Below are positions 1 to 8,900 of a DNA stretch of 64,000 bases, piece by piece. The notes beneath the pieces were generated by a model. That model was not told where the DNA came from. It saw only the letters and a program-made list of their open reading frames with translations, and did no database searches. The translations under genes and the position numbers were made by a program. Origin of the DNA: VRUE01 sp963699225 (GTDB taxonomy: Bacteria; Actinomycetota; Thermoleophilia; Solirubrobacterales; 70-9); NCBI GenBank assembly GCA_963699225.1, contig OY969423.1:1364001-1428000 (forward strand), read 5' to 3'. Every line of letters starts with the position of its first letter. Position 1 is the stretch's first letter.

Positions 1-1405
1 CCATGATCGTGCGGATGCCCATCGCCCGTAGCTGGTCGAAGCGGGCGCTCATCCCCTCCTTGATCACGTCCTTGAGGTAGACGACGCCGAGCACGCGCTC
101 GTTGCGGGCGACGGCCAGCGGCGTGCCGCCCTCGCGGCCGATGCGGTCGAGCTCGCCGCGCAGCTCGGCCGGCGCCCTCCCCCCCTCCTCCGCCACCCAG
201 GTCTCGATCGCGTCGCCGGCGCCCTTGCGCAGGCGGGTGCCGTTGAAGTCGACGCCGCTCATCCGGGTCTCGGCGCTGAAGGGGACAAAGGTCGGCTCGT
301 GGCCGGCGAAGTCGTGCTCGCGGATTCCGTAGCCCTTGGCGAGGACGACGATCGAGCGCCCCTCCGGGGTCTCGTCGGCGAGCGAGGACATCTGCGCCGC
401 CTCGGCCAGCTCCTCGGGGCTGACCCCCGGCATCGGCGTGAACTCGACCGCCTCGCGGTTGCCGAGCGTGATCGTGCCGGTCTTGTCGAGCAGCAGCAGG
501 TCGCAGTCGCCCGAGGCCTCGACCGCGCGGCCGGAGAGGGCGAGCACGTTGCGGCGCACCAGCCGGTCCATGCCGGCGATGCCGATCGCCGAGAGCAGCG
601 CCCCGATCGTGGTCGGGATCAGGGCGACGAGCAGGGCGATCAGCGTCGTCTCGGAAAGTTCGGTGCCGGCGAAGAGGGCGAAGGGACGCAGCGAGACGAC
701 GACGATGACGAAGATCAGGGTGAGCGCGGCAAGCAGGATGCCGAGGGCGATCTCGTTCGGCGTCTTGCGCCGTTCCGCCCCCTCGACCAGGGCGATCATC
801 CGGTCGAGGAAGGATTTGCCGGGTTCCTGGGTGATCTCGACCACGATCCGATCGGAGAGCACCCTGGTGCCGCCGGTGACGGCGGAGCGGTCGCCGCCGG
901 CCTCGCGGATCACCGGCGCCGACTCGCCGGTGATCGCCGACTCGTCGACCGAGGCGATGCCCTCGATCACAGTGCCGTCGCCCGGGATCGCCTCTCCGGT
1001 CTCGACCACGACGACGTCGCCGCGAGCGAGCTCGGAGGCCGCCTTCTCGCCGCCGTCGCGGAGGCGGGCGACGGTCTCCGTTTGCATCGCGCGCAGGCTC
1101 GCCGCCTGGGCGCGGCCGCGGCCCTCGGCCAGCGCCTCGGCGAGGTTGGCGAAGACGACGGTGAGCCAGAGCCAGATCGAGATCGTGAGGCTGAACCAGG
1201 CGGGCTCGTGGCCGCCGCCGAGCGGGCCGCCGCCAAAGACCCGGATCAGCCAGGCGGCGGTGGTGATCACGGCGCCGATCTCGACCACCAGCATCACCGG
1301 GTTGCGCGCCTGCACCCGCGGGTCGAGCTTGCGCAGCGACTCGAGCAGGGCGGGGCGCATTACCTCGGGATCGAAGAGGGAGCGGGCCTCGGTCTCGGTG
1401 CTCAT
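1..1405 (-). CDS. kdpB: Potassium-transporting ATPase subunit B, KdpB (C-terminus outside window)
   Basis: P-type ATPase subunit that hydrolyses ATP for the KdpFABC high-affinity K+ pump in the cytoplasmic membrane. Only about the first 468 of some 680 residues are present, because the gene runs off the left edge. The ATG at 1405 overlaps the kdpC stop (ATGA), implying coupled translation. Visible features are N-terminal membrane helices, the actuator TGES motif near residue 160, further helices around residues 215-265, and the phosphorylation motif DKTGT with Asp307, the same number as in the E. coli enzyme. kdpB follows kdpC here instead of preceding it. The identification is secure; only the completeness of the 3' end is unknown. 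Confidence 0.96.
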   Translation of the reverse strand, partial: MSTETEARSLFDPEVMRPALLESLRKLDPRVQARNPVMLVVEIGAVITTAAWLIRVFGGGPLGGGHEPAWFSLTISIWLWLTVVFANLAEALAEGRGRAQAASLRAMQTETVARLRDGGEKAASELARGDVVVVETGEAIPGDGTVIEGIASVDESAITGESAPVIREAGGDRSAVTGGTRVLSDRIVVEITQEPGKSFLDRMIALVEGAERRKTPNEIALGILLAALTLIFVIVVVSLRPFALFAGTELSETTLIALLVALIPTTIGALLSAIGIAGMDRLVRRNVLALSGRAVEASGDCDLLLLDKTGTITLGNREAVEFTPMPGVSPEELAEAAQMSSLADETPEGRSIVVLAKGYGIREHDFAGHEPTFVPFSAETRMSGVDFNGTRLRKGAGDAIETWVAEEGGRAPAELRGELDRIGREGGTPLAVARNERVLGVVYLKDVIKEGMSARFDQLRAMGIRTIM

Positions 1406-1992
1406 TTGAGCGGCGCCTCCTTTTCGAGCGCGATGTTCAGTCGCAGGACGTTGACCCCCGGCTCGCCGAACATGCCGAGCGAGCGCCCGTCGGTGTTGGC
1501 CGAGATCAGGTCTTCGACCTCGGAAAGCGGGAGGTGGCGGATGGCGGCGACCCGGTGCGCCTGGATCCGGGCGTTGGCCACGGAGATCTGCGGGTCGACG
1601 CCGGAGGCGGACTGGGTGACCGCGTCGACCGGGATGTCTTCGCTGGTCAGGGATTTGTCGAAGGGCTTCTCGAGCTGCAGGTAGGACTTGATGTATTCGC
1701 GCACTTCTTCGCGCGCTTCGGCGCTGTTGGGGCCGGCGTTGCCGAAGTAGGTGACGTTGCCCGAGTATTCGGTCGCCGAGGGCCGCGACTGGAAGTAGGC
1801 CGGCTTGCCCTTGAAGTCCTGGCCGATCAGGCTCGAGCCGACCACCTTGCCGTCAAAGCTCAGCTTGGAGCCGTTGGCCTTGCCGGGGAAGAGCGCCTGG
1901 GAGACGCCGGTGATCGCCAGCGGGTAGACCAGGCCGAGGAAGACGGTCATGACGACGACCGCGAGCAGCGAGGTGATCAGGTCCTTGCGCAT
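1402..1992 (-). CDS. kdpC: Potassium-transporting ATPase subunit C, KdpC
   Basis: Single-span accessory subunit of the Kdp pump (196 aa, normal length), thought to stabilise the complex and raise ATP affinity. An N-terminal helix (about residues 8-30, containing VYPLAITG) is followed by a periplasm-side type domain with the family's FxSRPSAT and SGVDPQIS motifs and the HLPLSEVEDLI segment. The start lies directly after the kdpA stop, and the stop overlaps the kdpB start. Finding kdpC between kdpA and kdpB departs from the textbook A-B-C order. Function is assigned from strong family motifs. Confidence 0.95.
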   Translation of the reverse strand: MRKDLITSLLAVVVMTVFLGLVYPLAITGVSQALFPGKANGSKLSFDGKVVGSSLIGQDFKGKPAYFQSRPSATEYSGNVTYFGNAGPNSAEAREEVREYIKSYLQLEKPFDKSLTSEDIPVDAVTQSASGVDPQISVANARIQAHRVAAIRHLPLSEVEDLISANTDGRSLGMFGEPGVNVLRLNIALEKEAPLK

Positions 1993-3750
1993 CTAGAACA
2001 ACCTCGTGGTCAGGCTCTGGACGATCGGCCCGAGCAGGATGGCGGGGAAGAAGGTGAGGGCGCCGACCAGGATCACGACGCCGACCAGGAGGAAGACGAA
2101 GGTCGGGTTGTCGGTGCGCATCGTCCCCAGGCCCGCCGGGGAGACCTTCTTGCCGGCGAGCGAGCCGGCGACGGCGAGGACGAAGAGGATCGGCAGGAAG
2201 CGGGCGCCGATCATCACTGCGCCGCCGAGCAGGTCGGCGAAGCTGATCCCGAAGGCGCCAACGTTGCCCGGGGGGTTGGGCTGGATGAAGCCGGTGTAGC
2301 CGGCCAGGGCGGAGCCGTTGTTGTTGGCCTGGGAGAGGTAGGCGTAGAGCGTCTCCGAGAAGCCCTGCGGGTTGATGCCGGCGTAGATCGAGCGCGTTCC
2401 CAGCTTGGTCGCCGAGGCCAGCCCGGACGCCAGCAGGGTGAACAGCGGCGTCACCAGGACGCCGAGGGCGACCAGCTTGATCTCGCGCGCCTGGATCTTC
2501 TTGCCCAGGTACTCCGGGGTGCGACCGACCATCAGGCCGCCGATGAAGACGGCGAGGATGACGTAGAGGAGCATCGAGTACAGGCCGGCACCGACGCCGC
2601 CGAAGATCACCTCGCTGAAGCCGAGGTTGGCGAAGGGCACCGCCTGGCCGAGCCCGGTCAGCGACTCGAAGGCGCCGTTCACCGCGCCGCACGAGGTCAC
2701 CGTGGTGATCGCCGTCCAGAGCGAGGTATCGGCGATCCCGAAGCGCTGCTCCTTGCCCTCCATGTTGCCGCCGGTGGAGCCACTGAAGGCGTGGGTGTGG
2801 AGACCCGCAGCGTGCTGGGCGACGGTGCCGTGCTGCTCAGCCATGTAGACGACGGCGATCCCGACGACGAAGAGGGCGAGCATCGCCGAGAAGATCGCCC
2901 AGCCCTGGCGCTGGCTGCCGACCATGCGCCCGTAGGTATAGGTGAGGGCCGCCGGGATGACGAGGATCAGCAGCATCTCGAAGAAGTTGGTCAGCCCGGT
3001 CGAGTTCTCGAACGGGAAGGCCGAGTTGACGTTGAAGAAGCCGCCGCCGTTGGTGCCGAGCTCCTTGATCACCTCCTGCGAGGCGACCGGGCCCTGGGCG
3101 AGGGTCTGGGTGCCGCCGGCGAGGGTGTGGATCACGGTGGCGTGACCGAGGTCCTGGATCACCCCCTGGGAGACGAGGAAGAGGGCGCCGACGATCGAGA
3201 CTGGCAGCAGGATGTAGAGCAGGATCCGAACCAGGTCCTGCCAGAAGTTGCCGATCTCCCGCCCGCTGCGGGCGACGATCCCCCGGATCAGGGCGACGAC
3301 GACGGCGATCCCGACCGCGGCCGAAACGAAGTTCTGCACCGCCAGCCCCGCCATCTGGGAGAAGTAGGAGAGCGTCGTTTCGCCGCCGTAGTACTGCCAG
3401 TTGGTGTTGGTGACGAAGGAGGAGGTCGTGTTGAAGTTGAGGTCCCACGGCGCCGAGTGGAAGCCTTCGGGATTGAACGGGTGAACGCCCTGGGTGCGCA
3501 GGATCAGATAAAGCGCGATCCAGAAGAGCAGCGAGAAGACAACCAGGCTGCGGGCATAGCCCTTCCAGTCCTGCCCCTCATCGGGCCGCACACGCAACAC
3601 CTTGTAGGCGAGGCGCTCGATTGGCCCGACGACGGGGGACAGGAAGACCCGCTGGTTGGTGAAGACCCGCGCCATGTAGATGCCTACCGGCTTGACCAGG
3701 GCGATGAGGACAGCGAGAAAGACCGCGATCTGCAGCCAGCCCTGCGCCAC
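1993..3750 (-). CDS. kdpA: Potassium-transporting ATPase subunit A, KdpA
   Basis: K+-channel-like translocating subunit of KdpFABC (585 aa). It is a polytopic membrane protein of about ten helices with the four-fold selectivity-filter repeats of the superfamily. The clearest is GTNGGGFFNVNSAFPFENS near residue 230, and another loop contains TSCGAVNGAFES. The start is GTG at 3750, whose bases overlap the kdpF stop codon, so F and A are translationally coupled. The length matches typical KdpA. Expression is expected under K+ limitation; the nearest candidate regulators are the KdpDE-like genes at 14.3-16.1 kb. Confidence 0.96.
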   Translation of the reverse strand: MAQGWLQIAVFLAVLIALVKPVGIYMARVFTNQRVFLSPVVGPIERLAYKVLRVRPDEGQDWKGYARSLVVFSLLFWIALYLILRTQGVHPFNPEGFHSAPWDLNFNTTSSFVTNTNWQYYGGETTLSYFSQMAGLAVQNFVSAAVGIAVVVALIRGIVARSGREIGNFWQDLVRILLYILLPVSIVGALFLVSQGVIQDLGHATVIHTLAGGTQTLAQGPVASQEVIKELGTNGGGFFNVNSAFPFENSTGLTNFFEMLLILVIPAALTYTYGRMVGSQRQGWAIFSAMLALFVVGIAVVYMAEQHGTVAQHAAGLHTHAFSGSTGGNMEGKEQRFGIADTSLWTAITTVTSCGAVNGAFESLTGLGQAVPFANLGFSEVIFGGVGAGLYSMLLYVILAVFIGGLMVGRTPEYLGKKIQAREIKLVALGVLVTPLFTLLASGLASATKLGTRSIYAGINPQGFSETLYAYLSQANNNGSALAGYTGFIQPNPPGNVGAFGISFADLLGGAVMIGARFLPILFVLAVAGSLAGKKVSPAGLGTMRTDNPTFVFLLVGVVILVGALTFFPAILLGPIVQSLTTRLF

Positions 3751-3863
3751 TAGAGGTTCTCCCCCCGCAACAGCGCGTAGATCAGGTAGACGCAGACCAG
3801 GGCCGAGACGACCAGCCCGAAGAGATCGGCGCCGGAGAGCGATGCCAGCGGCAGCACGCTCAT
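3750..3863 (-). CDS. kdpF: KdpF small membrane subunit
   Basis: A 37-residue single-helix peptide. Residues about 13-32 form the hydrophobic span (LFGLVVSALVCVYLIYALL), and the ending LLRGENL resembles the usual KdpF tail (YALLxPExF/L). ATG at 3863; the stop TAG overlaps the kdpA GTG by one base. KdpF binds and stabilises the KdpABC complex in other bacteria. Position directly before kdpA and the peptide character both support the call. It is short enough to be missed by automated annotation. Confidence 0.85.
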   Translation of the reverse strand: MSVLPLASLSGADLFGLVVSALVCVYLIYALLRGENL

Positions 3864-3985
3864 ATCCGGTCGATCAGCTCGATCGCCCAGTAGAGGAGGG
3901 CGAAGAGCGCGACGGCGATTGCTACCGCAAGAAGATCGGCCGGAAGACCGCCACCGCCGGGAAAGATGTCAGCGAACGAGAACAC
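3860..3985 (-). CDS. Possible 41-residue single-span membrane peptide ahead of kdpF
   Basis: A reading frame from GTG 3985 ends in TGA overlapping the kdpF ATG (ATGA). Its last 28 residues form one transmembrane helix ending in IELIDRI, after a Gly-rich stretch. Similar tiny single-helix ORFs before kdpF are familiar to me from other actinobacteria, but I cannot check homology here. No convincing ribosome-binding site precedes the GTG, and a promoter-like pair (4008-4013 and 3985-3990) would start the transcript inside the frame. The start, and perhaps the gene, is therefore uncertain. Confidence 0.5.
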   Translation of the reverse strand: MFSFADIFPGGGGLPADLLAVAIAVALFALLYWAIELIDRI

Positions 3986-4013
3986 ATATCGATCATGCGC
4001 CCAGCCGCGTCAA
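3985..4013 (-). promoter_or_regulatory. Candidate kdp operon promoter
   Basis: On the minus strand TTGACG (4008-4013) and GATATG (3985-3990) are separated by exactly 17 bases, the spacing of a housekeeping-type -35/-10 pair. It lies just before the first kdp ORFs. Seen in sequence; promoter function is inferred and conflicts with the GTG 3985 start of the small peptide. Confidence 0.35.
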
Positions 4014-4077
4014 GGATGTGTGTGCAATCCGGGAGCGGTCGTGCAGATTTCGTAAAGACCCGCAGCCCAAGGCCGGT

Positions 4078-4551
4078 TCAGCCGGGCGGCGGGCCGATTT
4101 CCTCCCGCATGGCTAGGCAGCCGCCGCAGGCGATCCCGGCCGACGCGAACACGGCGAGGTAGATCGGCAGCTGGGCCGCGCCTTCGATCGTGATGGTCGT
4201 TTCAACGCTGAAGACGGGCGGGTCGACGATCCGATAGAGAATCAGCAGCACCGAGGCGATGCCGAGGATCACGACCGCGGCATCGAGCGGAACGCGAGGC
4301 CTCTTTGAGGTGTTCGCGAGCCGCTGCGCCACAACGACAAGCGTGACGACGATCGTGGCCAAGAGAACGATCGGGGTGTAGTCGAGCGCTTCCCACGCGC
4401 TTTTGCCCGGCCCGACAGCTTGAACGGCAAAGAGCAAGTTGGATGTATTGACCGCCTTGACTCCGTACCAGTGGAAGAACATGAAAGCGAAGAGCAAGAT
4501 CGCCGATATGCCCGCGATCCTCTCGCCGTTGCTGAGCCGGCCTAGATCCAT
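4078..4551 (-). CDS. Small four-helix membrane protein, copy 1
   Basis: 157 residues with about four transmembrane helices (near 13-28, 60-80, 88-107 and 127-148), a short conserved cytoplasmic start (GRLSNGERIAGIS) and an external loop containing PGKSAWEALDY. No function is recognised. It is a paralogue of the protein at 5417-5902. The first 60 residues are nearly identical, and the DNA there is almost identical too (compare 4410-4510 with 5750-5860), while the C-terminal halves have diverged. It is the last gene of the minus-strand block that begins with the giant surface protein. A role as a membrane partner or protector of that protein is only a hypothesis. Confidence 0.8.
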   Translation of the reverse strand: MDLGRLSNGERIAGISAILLFAFMFFHWYGVKAVNTSNLLFAVQAVGPGKSAWEALDYTPIVLLATIVVTLVVVAQRLANTSKRPRVPLDAAVVILGIASVLLILYRIVDPPVFSVETTITIEGAAQLPIYLAVFASAGIACGGCLAMREEIGPPPG

Positions 4552-4573
4552 CCGACATCGCGACGAAGTGCTG

Positions 4574-5374
4574 TCACTGTTTTGCGTTGACCGACCATTT
4601 GAAGACCGTCATGGGTCCGCTGGCCCCTTCGATATTGACAGCATGGATTGCCAAGCGGTGAGCGCCGGGAGAAAGATGCTCAAAGCGAGCCGGGGTTCTG
4701 CACTTGCTCTCACGTCGGTTATCGAGTTGGCACATATACCTCAAGCCGACGTAGGCCTGAAAGACGAATACTGCTGACATGTGCGACGTCCTTCGCTGAG
4801 GATGCCTCAACAGCTTAACCCGCCCCGGAACCGGGGCTGGCGGACCCGGCGGAAGTGGAGGCACCGATTCGACGCCGGCCCCTGACCCCGAAAGTTTCAC
4901 TTCAGCGTAGACCTGTTCAGCAGATTCTGAAACCTGCATGCTTAGCCCCAAGACTGCGTGCTTGTAGCCGGGAGTCTTGGGGTCAAAAGTCACCTTGGTG
5001 GTGCACCTTTCTCCCGGTGCGAAAAAGAGTTGGCTACAAGTGCGTTCGGTGACCACAAAGACTTCAGAGTCCAGAGTGAAGGAGCCAAGGAATTCCGCAG
5101 TTGGAGTGAGGATGGTGTCGCCGGTGTTGGTCCACGTGATCACCTTCGGTTCGGACGGCCCCGAGCCCGGCTCCCGAGTACCAAAGTCCCAGCTTGGAGG
5201 ATCGGCGCCAAGACCTGCCGAGCCAAGTGCCACTGGCACTGCCCGTCCAAAGATCGCCAACACGAAAACCACAATGAATACGAAGAAAGGGCGTCGATAG
5301 TTGGGCTCTTCCCAAACGCTTTCCCCCAGTCCACCGGTCGAGATCTCCTCGTCGTTGGTTCTGCTTAGACCCAT
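4574..5374 (-). CDS. Membrane-anchored surface protein with ASH-like and Cys-pair C-terminal domain
   Basis: 266 residues. A charged N-terminus precedes one membrane helix (about 29-50), and the rest is outside the cell. Residues about 60-165 resemble an ASPM/SPD-2/Hydin (choice-of-anchor D) beta-sandwich: NTGD, then a CSQ...C pair, FDP, and a final LSGSG. A Pro-rich linker follows. The last 60 residues contain CQLD...C..P..F..LSPGAHRL..HAVN..G, an Ig-like module that recurs at the end of the protein encoded at 61107-62570. It sits between two paralogous membrane-protein genes. The exact ligand and role are unknown. Confidence 0.75.
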   Translation of the reverse strand: MGLSRTNDEEISTGGLGESVWEEPNYRRPFFVFIVVFVLAIFGRAVPVALGSAGLGADPPSWDFGTREPGSGPSEPKVITWTNTGDTILTPTAEFLGSFTLDSEVFVVTERTCSQLFFAPGERCTTKVTFDPKTPGYKHAVLGLSMQVSESAEQVYAEVKLSGSGAGVESVPPLPPGPPAPVPGRVKLLRHPQRRTSHMSAVFVFQAYVGLRYMCQLDNRRESKCRTPARFEHLSPGAHRLAIHAVNIEGASGPMTVFKWSVNAKQ

Positions 5375-5416
5375 CCGCTTCCTTCATTGTAAGGGGCCGA
5401 GCGCCAGCACATCTTG

Positions 5417-5902
5417 TTATCGATGAGCGCGTAGGCGGGGCAAATTGAAACCCTCTTCTCGCATCGCCCAGCAGGCTCCGAAAACAACGCCGGCCGCAGC
5501 CGCCAGAGCGAGAAAGATCGGCAACTGCGGAGCTCCTTCAATGGTGACGGTCGGTTCCTCGTAGAAGACAGGCGGGTCGACGATCCGGAAAAGAATCAAC
5601 AGCATCGAGACGAGACCCATAATCGCGACCAACGCATTGACCGAGATATAATGGCGAGCCGCGTTCGCGAGGTGCACCGCCGCCACGACTAGCGTGACGA
5701 TGATCGTGATCAAAAGAAAGATCGGGATGTAATCAAGCGCTTCCCAAGCACTTTTACCAGGCCCCCCCGCTTGAACGGCAAAGAGCAGGTTGGATGTATT
5801 GACGGCCTTGACTCCGAACCAGTGAAAGAACATGAAGGCGAAGAGCAAGATCCCCGAAATGCTCGAGATCCTTTCGCCGCTATTGAGCCTGCCTATGTTC
5901 AT
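5417..5902 (-). CDS. Small four-helix membrane protein, copy 2, overlapping the giant gene
   Basis: 161 residues with the same four-helix plan as the product of 4078-4551: GRLNSGERISSIS start, PGKSAWEALDY loop, IVDPPVF before helix 4. Its ATG at 5902 overlaps the last codons of the 2274-residue surface protein by 4 bp, so the two are translationally coupled. Tight coupling to a large exported protein with a protease tip is the layout of toxin/immunity or export/anchor pairs, but this membrane family may simply be widespread in the lineage. Function unknown. Confidence 0.82.
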   Translation of the reverse strand: MNIGRLNSGERISSISGILLFAFMFFHWFGVKAVNTSNLLFAVQAGGPGKSAWEALDYIPIFLLITIIVTLVVAAVHLANAARHYISVNALVAIMGLVSMLLILFRIVDPPVFYEEPTVTIEGAPQLPIFLALAAAAGVVFGACWAMREEGFNLPRLRAHR

Positions 5903-8900
5903 CCTTCACCTCCGAGCTTGAGACTGAGTGGAGCTAGATATTTATTGTTGAGGATCCCCACGACCTGGTTGGGGCTCAAGTTGGGCGGGTGCAGCAAGGG
6001 CTCCACCAAAGTTTCGATTCCGCCCCGTCGACGGGCAGTTACCAGGCCGACAGAGCAATTTGCTCGTTCGATGCAGACGGGTCTCCATACGGGAGCTCCA
6101 CTGTCTCCGGGTAGGGCCGGCTTTTCGAACTTTACCCAGTATCCACCCCTAGCATGATTATCTTCGCCCGCAAGGGAGCGAATCGACCGGGTCACAACAT
6201 GGCCGCACTGTGGTGCCTGTGTCCTGGCACCAGAAAAGCAGACGATGCTGCCTATCTTGGCCGTTCCCGCGCTACGCGTAGGTATCAGATTACCTTCCCA
6301 TCCAAATATCCCTTGGGGCACCACTCCGGCGTCTTCGACCCTAACCGCCGCTGCATCCGTGTTCACTGGTTCCGAATGATGCAATGCGTCGCGTTTAACT
6401 TCCCCAACTTCTCTCCAATCTCCTTCGTTGCCAATAGAAAAGTTGGAATCGGTCGAGCGATATATACTTTTTTCATACACGCTGTTGAGGTCGCTGCAAT
6501 GGCCAGCAGTTAGAACAAAAAGCCGCCAGAATGGCTCGCTCCTGACTTCGCCAGCCTTTTCCTTGGCCCCAAACCCCGCCGTACACATACTGTTATTTAT
6601 GTGTGGAGATGGGACATTGGCGGAATAGCGTTTGGTGAAAATTGCGTCGCCCGCTCGCATCCTACCTTCATTGCGAAAGCGACCTGAAAGCAGGTTCACG
6701 TCTCCAACGTCGTATTGAACAGAGATCGGCACGTTTGAGCCGATGACGTGGTCCAGAATGCTTTCAACCTGGGCAATGTTTGGCGTTCCAACGCGCACGG
6801 CTTTACCAGCTTCATCTTCTTCCACGCTAACGACCAGTTCGCGCAATGTCGTGTTCGATTCGATCGCATTGGTGATGGACTGCGAAGTGTCTTTTACTGA
6901 AAGGTAAGAGTTAGTAGGAGCCACAGAATAAACCTGCAACCTATCGTTAGCCACCAACGTCAGCGAGGCCTTTAGGCTTTCTAGTTGTTCAGCTTGGTTA
7001 GCAAGAAAGCCGATGTGCATGATCCCGCCGGCTGCTTGATCCAGGTAGTACCCCGCAAAGTTCGATGGGTGGGTTGCTTCCACCCATTGACTTATTCTCT
7101 CCGCGTCGACATCGTAATACCATTCCCGGTATTCCAACTCGGCCACGTCCTGCGGCCGCAACGGCACCCCCCAGCGTTCACGCGACGCACGAGCTACCGG
7201 TTCTCCTTCCGTCCAGGCGTTGATCAGATTGAAGATCCGTTCGTTGCGAGCGATTTCATCGCCCGGAGGATCGACTACGTCAAGGCCGAATTCTTCGCGG
7301 AAGCTCAGCACTTCTCTGAACTTGGGCTTGACCGGAGCTCCGTCAGGCGGCGGTGGCGGAGGCAGGGGAATGTTTACCCAGAATCGCTTGGAAGCCGTTT
7401 CGTTGAGGCGGTCTTTGATGATCGCTTCGACGTAGAGAGTGCCGGGAGCGAAGTTTTCGGTTTCCAAGACCCACTCTGATTTGACGGTTTTGCACTCGAC
7501 TTCGGGCGTTTCAAGGTTCTCGTTGCAGGTGGTTTCGTGAACCAGGTTCTGGCCGTTGACGACGTACTGAATCGAGGAGATCCCTTCTTCTGCATGTGCT
7601 TGGATATCGAAGGTCAGTTCTCCTGGCGGCGCTTCTTTTTCCCAATAGTTGGCGAGGGTTCCGCCAACGTTGTCGAAGAGCGGCGGTTTTTTGACGTTGC
7701 GGGATTCGACCACGTCGCCGTTGGGGCCAATGGTGTAGACGATTGCCTGAGCGCCTTCAGGCGTGACGGTCGTGGTGCGGCTCGGGTAGTCGACGTAGTT
7801 GAAGAAGGTCGACTTCGTTGTTTTTGCTACCGCGTCGAAGACGGTCACTTTGCTCACTCGGCCATAGGTTGCTTCATAAGCGATTGAGGCCCATGTGCTA
7901 TTGGGAAGTGTGACTTTCGTCATGCGTTTAGACGTGGGGTCGTATTCGTATTTGGCTTCGCCGTCAGGGCCTTTGTTGGCGGTCAGCAGTTCCCCGGTAT
8001 GCGTGTAGGTGTTGGTTCCGGCCTCTTTGCCTTCGACGCTCGAGACCAGGCCCGCGCTGAGATTGACGTCGAGGGCCGGATCATTTGCTTCCGGGATTTT
8101 CGGCGCTTCGGTATTGCGTATCTGCCACTTCTGAATACGGTTGTTGTTGGCGTCGGTGATCCAGAGGCCGCCGCTGGAATCAGCGGCTATGCCCATCGGG
8201 TAGGTAAAGCTGAACTGCCCTTCCCCGCTGCCTTTGGAGCCGAACTGGGTCACGTATTCGCCGGCTTCGTTGAAGATCTCAACCCGGCCGCTTGCCTGGT
8301 CGCCGACGTAGATGTCTCCTCTGCCCTCGGCTTCGATCCCGTCTGGGTGGGTGAACTGGCCACTGCCGGTACCCACAGAGCCGAACTGCAGGACGGATTC
8401 GTATTTTTCGTTGAACTTCTGGACCCGATTGGCGCCCCAGTCGGCCACGTAGATGCCGCCGTCGCGGCCGACATCGATCGCGCTGGCTTCGGTGAACTGG
8501 CCGGGACCCGATCCTGCCGTCCCGAATTTGGTGAGGTATTTGCCTTCTTCGTCGAAGACCTGGATGCGCTGGTTGTAGGTGTCGGCGACGTAGATGTGGC
8601 CTTCTCCGTCGGCGGCGATGCCTTCGGGCATTTTGAACTGGCCGTTGCCGGTGCCCGCGGCGGTCCCGCCGATGGCTTTGACGAATTTGCCGTCTTCGGT
8701 GAAGACTTGGACGCGGTTGTTGAGCTCGTCGGTGATCCAGAGCTTGTTGGAGCCGTCGACCGCGATCGAGGAGGGGGCGGAAAGGAGGCCCGCGGTAGTG
8801 CCGTAGGAGCCGAATTTGGAGACGAATTTGCCTTCCCGGTTGAAGCGCTCGATGCGGTTGTTGCCCTTGTCGACGACAAAGAGATCGCCGTTGGCCGCAA

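Noticed and set aside
299..3753. Very long plus-strand frames (461 and 739 codons) opposite the kdp genes
   Set aside because: They are antisense to kdpB, kdpC and kdpA, whose motifs are unambiguous. High GC opens the opposite frames; the products are low-complexity Arg/Gly/Asp strings.
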